Source: Farysia itapuensis
Taxonomy: Eukaryota; Basidiomycota; Ustilaginomycetes; Ustilaginales; Ustilaginaceae
Assembly: GCA_023212645.1 (NCBI GenBank)
Contig: JALBYC010000003.1
Location: forward strand, 744,001-808,000
Direction: 5' to 3'
Length of the DNA stretch: 64,000 nt
The notes beneath the pieces were generated by a model. That model was not told the DNA's origin. It saw only the letters and a program-made list of their open reading frames with translations, and ran no database searches. Positions 43,082 through 51,900 of the stretch are shown here, in pieces. Position numbers and translations under genes: made by a program. Each line of letters begins with the position of its first letter. The first letter of the stretch is position 1.

Positions 43082-43691
43082 ATGGTAGGTGATTGCCACT
43101 ACAAAGACAAGACAGAGCGCAGCCAGTATCTATGTACGACGCAGCTGTCTCCAACAAGCTTCAGCACCTGGGTCTTGACATGCATTAGCAGCGCATAATG
43201 GCAGAGACGATATAGTCGAGAGATAGGGTGGCGGGTGGCAATTTTGCTTCACGTGTCCTATGCAAACAGCTCGAGTATCATTGATACTGGCATCGACGGC
43301 TGCTTTTGACCTTCCATGGATTGTCAGAGAGGGTCTCGTGGCTAGCAGAGCCTGTACTGCGAGCGGGCGATACTGGCTGCCACTGCTCTTGTGTGCGCAT
43401 TTCGTCCATATCACTGACGCTCTCTTTGCTGTTCCTTCTCAGACTCTCGCTATTGACCTGCTCAACCCAACTCCTCAGCACGAGGCCCAACAACACAAGC
43501 TCAAGAGACTTGTGCAGAACCCCAACTCTTTCTTCATGGACGTCAAGTGCCCTGGCTGCTTCGCCATCACCACTGTCTTCTCTCACGCCCAGACTGTTGT
43601 CGTCTGCGGCTCTTGCGCTCAGGTTCTCTCTCAACCCACCGGTGGTAAGGCGCGCTTGACCGAGGGCTGCTCTTTCCGACGCAAGGCATAA
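43082..43691 (+). CDS. RPS27: 40S ribosomal protein eS27
   Basis: Two exons, 43082-43084 (the ATG alone) and 43443-43691, separated by a 358-nt GT-AG intron, give 83 aa. The protein reads [70 protein letters not shown]. It has a C4 zinc finger (CPGC...CGSC), the eS27 fold. Length equals the family norm (82-84 aa). The ATG-only exon is supported by donor GTAGGT directly after the ATG, acceptor TTCTCAG and the absence of any other in-frame ATG before TLAIDLL. The intron is the longest in the window. I did not find convincing C/D or H/ACA snoRNA boxes in it. A second CACGTG lies inside it at 43250-43255. Confidence 0.93.
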
Positions 43692-43966
43692 ACAAAGCCC
43701 TGCCTCAAAACCCGCATCACCCCAACAATCCTTGTATATCATAGCAGAGTCTACACCCACCCACCAACCCAAAAAATTCGCGGAAGACGATGAAGCTCGT
43801 CCCGGTCCACATCGGCATGTCAGTCGACCTCTTTCTTCCCCTCTCCCCCTCAAGCATGCTTCAATCACGATGACGGCGTCATTGTATCGCTCATGTTTTG
43901 GTAGCATTTCATTTTTGTCGCAATCCATCTATCGCAAAAAAATCTCTCTCCCAATGTGTTCGTCGC

Positions 43967-45644
43967 TTAGTCCAGTACCCACGCGCGAGGACGGACTTCG
44001 TAGCCTTCAGAGCCCCTACGTACCCGCACTGATGTTTCGGCTTCATACAGCCTATTTTCTGAGGTGTAGTCATCATCGTCATCGTCGTCGTCGTAGACTT
44101 GCGTTTCGGCGGTATAGTTGTTGTAGTGTTGAGGGGCTTGGTATGGGTGCGTTCCTGGGAGGTGGACGTCTACCTCGTCGTCTGATCCTGAGGAAATGCT
44201 GGTGCCAGAGTCGGAGGGAGATTCGTACTGCGTGGTAGACCGGTGGCGTAGATTCGAGGGTTGGAGGGCTGGGTTGAATCCGTTTCCGTAGGTGAAGGGG
44301 GAGGTGGACGATGCACCGGGGGGTGGTGGCTTTTGCGGGTCCTCCAAATGCCAGGGATGAGGGGTGGAAGCGAGTTTGGACGGGTCTTTGGGCGGCCAGC
44401 GGTACTGAGCGCCCTTGTCTGCACGCAGAGGAGGTAGTAAAGCGGCGTCAGTGGGGTGTAGCTTGAATGGCTGTTCGGGCAGAGCGACGCTCGAAGCGCA
44501 GCCAATGCAGGACGGACGCTTCCAGCTCTGGGTCGACGTACAGCTCGCCCTCCTGGTCGTCGCCGCAGTGCTCGTCGTCCATGGGCTGCATGGCGAAACC
44601 CTGCACGTGCGTCTGGCTCTGCCACTGACTCCTCCTCCTCGTCCTCGACTTACCAATTCCCTGCGCAACATCGTACGTCATCCCGTCGCTCGCTACTGTA
44701 CCCGCACCGGTGAGACACCATGTGAGCGGGTTGGTGCCGAGCATACTGGCAATGTTGCGCCAGGTGCCGAGGTTGTACGGGTAGCGAACCTTGCGAATCT
44801 TGCCGCGTCGAATCATGGTCTGCACGCGGTCCTTTTCCCAGCTCTCAATCGTGGTCTGATTGGTGGCGATGCAGTAGAAGTGGTAGCAGCTGAAACCCCC
44901 GACGAGGAGGATGACGGGGATGCAGAGGGTGTAATTGACCACCATCCACACCACCTCGTGTGTCGAAGGTTCACGCCAGTAACCCGCATCGTTGAACCAG
45001 TCCAACACACGCAGCGTCACCAGCACCAGATGGTAGGTACACGAGACATCCACCCAGAAGAGGAAGCGGATAAAGTAGGCGTAGTTGCGAAACCCAACGC
45101 AGTTGGCGACCCAAGGACAGTGGTGGTCCATTCGGAGCACGCACTTGGCGCACGTCTTGCAGTGGTGCGCGCGTGGGGGTTTGTACGCCTCGCACGTCTT
45201 GCAGTACCGCGGACGGTAGATGATCTGCTTGAGATGCAGCGGTGGCGCGTCAGACGAGTCAATGGGATCCAGCGCGGTCCAGTCTGGCTCCCACCCTGAC
45301 GGCACCGAACCAGGATCCGTCGACACGCACCGGAAGTAGTTCCAAAAGATCAGCCCGAGCGCCGCATTAAACGGTGCCAAAACAAGCACCAGTGCGTGAA
45401 AAGCAAAGGAAGGCGTACTGCGATAATAGGGCCATATGATGTACAGCTGCGACGAGTAGCCGAGCGTGGCAATGAGAGCGCTGGTTACGAGGACCCAAAT
45501 GACTTCGCTCCATTGCAACGCCCCTCGACGACGACGACGACCACCAGCGCCTGCGACTGGTGCGACCGGCTGTGCATGTATCAGCCTCCGTTGCTCGTCT
45601 GCACTATCGTCACCATCGCCATCAGACTGACGTGCGCTGTCCAT
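43967..45644 (-). CDS. PFA4: DHHC palmitoyltransferase, Pfa4-like
   Basis: Two exons, 45644-44654 and 44418-43967, with a 235-nt intron (GTAAGT donor; CTGAC branch-like motif; GTGCAG acceptor; phase 1) give 480 aa. Two TM segments lie at the N-terminus (residues ~40-95). The cysteine-rich DHHC domain follows (YCKTCEAYKPPRAHHC, RMDHHCPWVANCVG, DHHC at ~171-174), then two more TMs. Then come the TTxE motif (NQTTIESWEKD) and, across the splice, GAQYRWPPKDPSKL, the WPPKDP element typical of Pfa4. Pfa4 S-acylates ER clients such as chitin synthase Chs3 in yeast. The intron also reads open in part. The tail after WPPKDP is acidic and disordered. The splice is inferred from phase and motif. Confidence 0.85.
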
Positions 45645-45792
45645 GGCCCCCCTTTGGCCCCCTTTGACGTGGTGGTGCAAAGTGTTACTTTCTTTTTGGA
45701 TTCATTCGACACTTTTATTCCCTCAAATATTCACTCGTCACCGCTCTGATAGGTGAATCGTGAAACGGTAAAATAGCATATTGCACGACGAT

Positions 45793-46599
45793 CTACAGCA
45801 CAACACAGCACGAGTTCTGCTTCTTGGCCGTCTTGTAAAACATCTTGGACTGCTCGCTGAGCGTGCCTGACTTTTCCACCAGTTTGTCCAGATCTTCGCC
45901 GCGCTGGAGGACGGAATCAATGGTCTTGTGCTGCACAAAGGGAGGGGGATGTGAGCTTACGACGACAACGGCAGAGTGGCAAGGGAAGGGCGGGACAAAA
46001 ACTTACGAGGACGATTTTGGTTTCATCGAGTTCCTGTTGGACCTTCATGATGGTGTCTGCCTGTCTTGGGTCTTGGTATCGCTTGATGTAGTCGACGGAT
46101 TGGGGGAAGGCACTGATGCCGAGCAGGGCCTCGCCTTTGGGTGGGGCAGTGGCTGAGCCAGTGGTGATCGAGTTGACACGCGACTCCCACTGCGACTTGT
46201 TGACCTTGATGACAAACTCATCCAGCGTCTTGTTGAGCAGGGAAAAGGCGACCCGACCGGGATACTCTGTATCGGAGATCAGGACGCCTACAATGCCGTC
46301 CGACGCGGGACGAGCATGCACATGCGCGACGTACGAGTTCTCCTGCACAGACTGACGCTGTGTCGGCTGCGTCCTCTCCGCCACCGTCTGATAGAGCGCA
46401 ACAGGGATCATCAGCAATCTGGCACTGGATTTAAGTGCCACAACAAGGGGGCGTTACTTACTTTGGCCATAAAGCCCATCATGTCTTGCACTGTGCCGCG
46501 TTGAAGCCAGGAGAAGGAGCTCAGTTCCCACGCAGTCGTCAGGGGAACAGCCTGTGCACCAGCCGGGTTGGCAAAGATCAACAATCCGTACAGCTGCAT
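45793..46599 (-). CDS. YKT6: Ykt6-like R-SNARE with longin domain
   Basis: Three exons, 46599-46462, 46387-46007 and 45930-45793, give 218 aa. Introns of 74 and 76 nt are both phase 0. The longin domain starts [17 protein letters not shown] and includes [17 protein letters not shown] and [19 protein letters not shown]. The SNARE motif contains the zero-layer Arg in [15 protein letters not shown]. There is no TM segment. The end is QNSCCVVL: the first Cys is the palmitoylation site and CVVL is the CaaX box. Ykt6 is the lipid-anchored SNARE of Golgi, vacuole and autophagosome fusion. Tandem upstream neighbour of the Pfa4-like gene, 148 bp apart. Confidence 0.92.
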
Positions 46600-46769
46600 A
46601 GTCGAAATGGATGGAGGTGATGGTCGTACGCTCAAAGCACTGCGTCACCACCCCCAAATCATATCAAAATTGTGGAGTAGCTCATGTTAGAGCACACGCG
46701 TGTCATTTCGCAGGCGCGCGCAGGCATGCAAGCTACACAGGTATATAGGGGGGGCGTAAGTGGGTACAT

Positions 46770-48333
46770 CTACAGTGGGCTCATCGTGCCTTGGGCTAAT
46801 CGACCAAGGAAGGCAAATACAGCACCAGCACGACGGCGATCACTCGGTTCCACCAGCTCGATCTTGGCCTTTCGCCCGGACTGTTTGGCATCGGCTTCGC
46901 GTTCGCGCGGCACATGCGAAACCTTGACCCGCCCAGAGCCAACACTGACGCCGGCCACACCAATCTTGACGAGCTCCAGCGAATCCAACGGCATCGAGGT
47001 GTGTGAAGCCAGATACTGGTTCAGCGCCGGAAGTAGCGGTTGATCTGTAGCACGAACGTCATTAGCAACAACAAAAGCAAAGACTGGGATCAGACGAATA
47101 CGTACCAATGGGAAGCGTCTCTAGCAGGGTCATGCACACATCCCAGGGCACTGTGAGGGTCAACGTAGCCAATTCGGGAGCTGGACCGGGGATTGTACCT
47201 CTTGGTGTGGGTAGTGTGGCAGGAAAGGCAAAGGACAGTTCGACAGGTTTGACCTGCTCATCGATGGCACGCTGAGTGGATGTCCTTCGAGTACCTCGAG
47301 TGGCACCCATTTCGACGCGTGTCTGACGCACAATGAGTTCGGCCAGCGCCTCCAATGGAGCACCTTTGAGGTGGGAGGCGATGGAGGTGGCCCCTGTCGG
47401 CGCGGAGATGCGACAGTCGAAGCGCTTTTGAATCCAATCGAGTGCGTGTAGGAGCACCGTTGGACCTATGTTGGTCGCCAGGGAGAGCAAATCACCACCG
47501 GCGACGGCTGCTGACGGTGTCTTGGTAGCTATCAGTGGATAAGATCGCCTTGTGTTGGTCTGCTGAGAGCTGTGGGCAGGTACGAAGATAATGTGGCACA
47601 GTTCTGCCAGCGTCGCTTGATCTGTATCTTGCTCTTGCGCTGAGACTGGCTTGCCCAGTTCGATTTCGATAGCCCAGGCTTTGGCAGTGGTGTTGTCGCG
47701 CAAGGCGTCCGAGAACTCTTCGTCTTCGAGAAATCCGATGCGTACCTTGCCGACCTTGTCGAGGTCCGCCCTGCGTCTTCGTGCTGGTGGTCGTAGGTCG
47801 CCATTATCGGCCGTGCTGGTGACTGTCGCATCGGCCCCTTCCAGAAAGCCGAAACCATCACTCAAGCGCAGGTTGATATACTGGTGCAACTCGGTCCGCA
47901 GCATTTGGAAGAAGAGAGGTCCTATATCTTGAAGGTGTGTGGGTAGCGACGAGAGGTGCAAGGGTGACAGGCTGTGGAGTCGCAACGTTCGATCGAGAAG
48001 CACGCGTTCGGCCGTTGCCCAGCTTGCATCTTGCACACTTGCAGCAGTCTGTGTTTTCGACCGGGATGCAGCATGTGCTGGTGCTGCTTTTTTGGGTGAT
48101 GAAGGGGTGGCGCGTTTGGCTGTCTTTCTGGGACCGGTTGCCGACGAGTCAGCGCTGTCGTCGGCTGACTGACGCGAGCTCGAGGAGCGCGCTACAGACA
48201 CGCGAGCTGCTTTCGGACGCCCACGCTGCGCAGCAGCAGCAGCACCGGGCAACCTCTTCTGAGCTGTTCCAGCGCGCGACGCCGAGACGCCTTGATCCAG
48301 CGCCTTGCGTGGCGACGAGGATGTGGATGACAT
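46770..48333 (-). CDS. Hypothetical protein with AT-hook-like N-terminus
   Basis: Two exons, 48333-47106 and 47044-46770 (61-nt intron, phase 1), give 500 aa. The first ~130 residues are basic and Ser/Ala-rich, with QRGRPKAARV, an AT-hook-like RGRP core. The middle is better ordered: LLDRTLRLHSLSPLHL, LFFQMLRTELHQYINLRL, VGKVRIGFLEDEEF, AKAWAIEIELGK. The C-terminus reads LDSLELVKIGVAGVSVG then FAFLGRLAQG. I do not recognise the family. A chromatin or kinetochore role (for example a divergent CENP-N/Chl4) crossed my mind, but no motif proves it. An earlier in-frame ATG exists, but MSSTSSSPRKAL is the likely start. It is divergent from the OGT-like gene. Confidence 0.72.
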
Positions 48334-48915
48334 GAGGCGATCAGCACACACAAGATGATGGTGGTGGGAACGTAACAACGTAACAACAACACTTTGGCTT
48401 TCGAGTCTAACAATGCAACGCGTCCAACTCGCATGCAACTCGACGCGCCTGAGCGCAGTATACTTTGGCCTCCTTTGCTCAGTCGCTATGCGTATACACA
48501 CATTCGCAGAGACAAGGTCGCCGATGTGGTCTACACTCATCGCTGGTGCTGCAGTGCAGAACGGCAAATAGATCCATCTGCATGTGTTTAAAGCGCGAAG
48601 GCGTTGCACCAACTACAGCAACGACGATACCAGCGCACACGCATACGCTTCCCTTACCGCACTTGCAGCATAACTTCCCCCTTGCATCATTCGCACGCGT
48701 GCTTATAGCTACCGAGACAGGCTTCTTGAGTTGGTACGATAGTTTTTGTGTCGAGGAGGGCTGTCAGGAAAGGTGCGGATTTAGTCGGCCACGATGCTTG
48801 GACCCTGCATGGTAGATCGTCATAGCATCTTCTCGTTCAATTGCCACTCCTTTTCTTCTGGTACACGCCTGCTGGTCATGGTCCAACAGTCTGTGCCAAG
48901 CTGCACCGTTGCAAT
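48334..48915. promoter_or_regulatory. Divergent region AT-hook gene / OGT-like gene
   Basis: 582 bp between head-to-head genes. TATA-like GTATAC lies near 48491. No other motif or gene was seen. Confidence 0.45.
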
Positions 48916-51900
48916 ATGTCTGTAGATCCGTCCTCCAGCAAAGCGTCCTCGTCCTCGGGATCGGCGGCTTACTCGGCAGCCATGAGTGCTCACATTGTCT
49001 CGACACTGCGCCATCACACCTCGGCCCCTTCGCAAAACGCTCACGAGCCACCAAGTACACCCATAGATGCCGGTATAGACCCGGCCAACTTCAGCAGCAG
49101 CATGGGTCACATTGTCACGCACGCCGCCGTCAGAGAAGCACAAACACAGTGGAGAACGCAGGCCGCTCTCCGATCTGTCGCCGAAACGAGTGCAGATGGT
49201 GACAAGACCACTGTGGCAAGCTCTCAGTCACAGCCTCCGCTCGCCATCTCTCAGTACATGGAGCAACTCGGTCTGAGTCACATACCAATGCCATCCGAGG
49301 GTTCGCAGCAGGCGTTTGGCAGTTCATCCACCTGGGACGCTGCTGACGCGCGTATGGGCTTCACCCTCTCAGGCGTACCCAGTATGCCACTCATGCCTAC
49401 ACCGCCTCTCCAGATGCTACCTCCTCCCGCTTCGCCCTCCTTTCGACGAGCAAGGACGCGAAACCGCTCCAGCCTCCAACCCTCCTCAGCCACCGTTGAC
49501 CAGACCGATGTCGAACCCAACGCCATGTCGCCCTTCCCGTACCCCTTCCAAGTCGTTCAGACACCGGGGGGCACTGCTCGAGCAGGCTGGTGGATGCCCC
49601 CAACCACATCAAAGTCTCGCTCGAGTCAAGGTGCCGCCGACGACGACGACGACTTTCAACCGACCTATCGCGATTTCACCAAGGATGAATTCTCCTCGCT
49701 GGCGACAGCTGCGGCGTATGCTACAGCTGCGCTGACCAGTATAGCTGCCACTTCAAGCCCAACCTCGAACTGGCGCCAGCTCGAAGCTAGCGAACAGGAA
49801 GCCATCGCAGCTCAACTCAAAGCCTGGGCCGGTCTCGAAGGTCCCGACCGCCAGCAAGAAGCACGCAAAGCCCTCGAAGAACGACAACAGCACATCATCA
49901 GCCAAACCACACATCGCAGCTCGCCCCCCGCTGACTCACGCAGCATGCCGCAAGCAGACCTGACCCATCCCCAGAATGCATCTCGCTTCTTTCCACCCGA
50001 CTTTGCAAGTCACTATCGCACCCAGCTACAGGCTTTGGCCGAAGGTTACTACACCAAGCTGCACAACGACGGACTCGCTCAAGTCCACTACCCACAGGCG
50101 GCCAACAACGGAGACCCATCACCCTCGCAGTCTACAAAGTCGCGCAAGGCGCTCGAGACAGACATGTCCAGCCTGCTCGACGCAGATCAATCACCCGTAT
50201 CTACTCCAAAATTAGGGCCAGGGGCACAGGATCCTGCAGACTTGCTGAGCGCTGCTTCAAATGCAGCAGGCTGTGACCAAGCCAGCCCTCTCGTTCGTGA
50301 TCAGCTTCTTCAGTATGCTCACGGTCTCTATTCCCAAGGCTCGACCCAACCCGACAACAAGGGTGTCGATAAGCTCAACCCATCTCTACTGCCCCTGCTT
50401 CATACCCTGCACAAACTGCACCCGACACATCTGCCTACGCTGCTTCTCCTCTCGTGTGCATACTACGCCGCCGACGTGTATGCCGGCTCGCTGTGGTACA
50501 ACAACCTCATCCTCCGCATCGATCCAAACTACGTCGAGAGCATGAGCAATATAGGCACGACCCTGCGCGCACTCGGACGCTTTCAAGAGGCAGAAAGCTG
50601 GTGGTGGAAAGCGGTCAAGCTTCGTCCAGGTTACTGGGACGCATACGAAAACCTACTCGGCGTAATGTGCTCTCCGACACCCATCACTGTTTCGCCGTCT
50701 CAAGAAGCACGACAATCGCGCGAGTCCGAGAAACAGGACGCTGGCAAAACGTCGGGCCCCCGATTCAGGGACGCTTTGCAGCTATGCGAGTATGTAGAAG
50801 AGCACGTCGTTGGGGAACAGCAATCGCAAAACCAGCCTCAGTGCTTGCCACCTCATTTGCCAGTCACGCAAGCTCCCCGACTGCAAAACCTCTTTTACGC
50901 CAAGGGCAATCTCAAATTTGTCTTGCCGCATCAGGGCGCCGTGCCTGCAGCTGTCGAGTATCAGAAAGCAGTCGAGGTCGTCATCTCTCCCAACAGCTCG
51001 ATGCGGTACAGTCTTCGGGATCTTGTCGTCGCCTCGTGCACAGTCGGACTGCTCTCTATGGGTGCCAACCTGCCCGGTACAGCAGCCGCTAGCGTAGCTT
51101 CCGAGTTGGTGCAAGCCCTTGGTATCAACCCTGAAAATGCAGACGCCTCAGCACTACTCTCTACCGGCTCCTTCAGCGCATTTTGTCCCGGAGGAATCCT
51201 CGCCCTTGTCAGACGCTCTGGCGACATGATTGTACAGACGCTACTGCGTCTCGGCAATGGCTACTTGCCCATGCTGATGCTTTTGCCAGAGGCCGCGTCT
51301 CAGCTTTGCAAGGTCGTATTCGCAGAGACAGCGTCCGTTCTGCCAGCTCTTGCAAGCGTACACAAGGGCAAGAAGACGGTCAGCGCAGCGAGTCTGCAGC
51401 AAGCTCAGAAACAGGCGGCCCAGACTACCTCGACGATCTTGCTCACTATAGCCAAGCTGTTCCAGGACGCAACAGCCAGTCCCGTGCCTGGTCCGCATGG
51501 CCCACTCACCCTCGGCGGCATCCCGCCATCCATCTCTCTCATCCTGCCCCTGTACTACCTCTCCATCGCCATTCACCCCTCCGCTTCGACTTACAACAAC
51601 CTGGGTATCCTGCTGTCGTCGATTCCCTTTGTAACTACCGTCAGTAATGCGGCTGGACAGCCGCAGGTGCTCAATGGCCAGGCGCTAGCCATGCAGTACT
51701 ACACACATGGTCTGCAGTTGGATCCGAGACATCCACACATTTACACCAATCTCGGCTCGCTCCTCAAAGACCTCGGCCATCTGAACGAAGCCATCAAGAT
51801 GTACGAAAAGGCAGTCGAGTGCAATCCCACCTTTGACGTCGCCCTGGCCAACTTGGGCAACGCCATCAAGGATCAGGGCAGGACGCAGGACTCTATTGCC

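Noticed and set aside
43085..43442. Possible snoRNA inside the eS27 intron
   Set aside because: I looked for C (RUGAUGA)/D (CUGA) and H/ACA boxes. Only an isolated CTGA near the 3' end was seen, with no paired C box or terminal stem.
44170..44625. Alternative Pfa4 splice using the GTGCAG acceptor at 44601
   Set aside because: It forces an Arg/Ala-rich frame with no family similarity and misses the WPPKDP motif. The acceptor at 44419 restores it.
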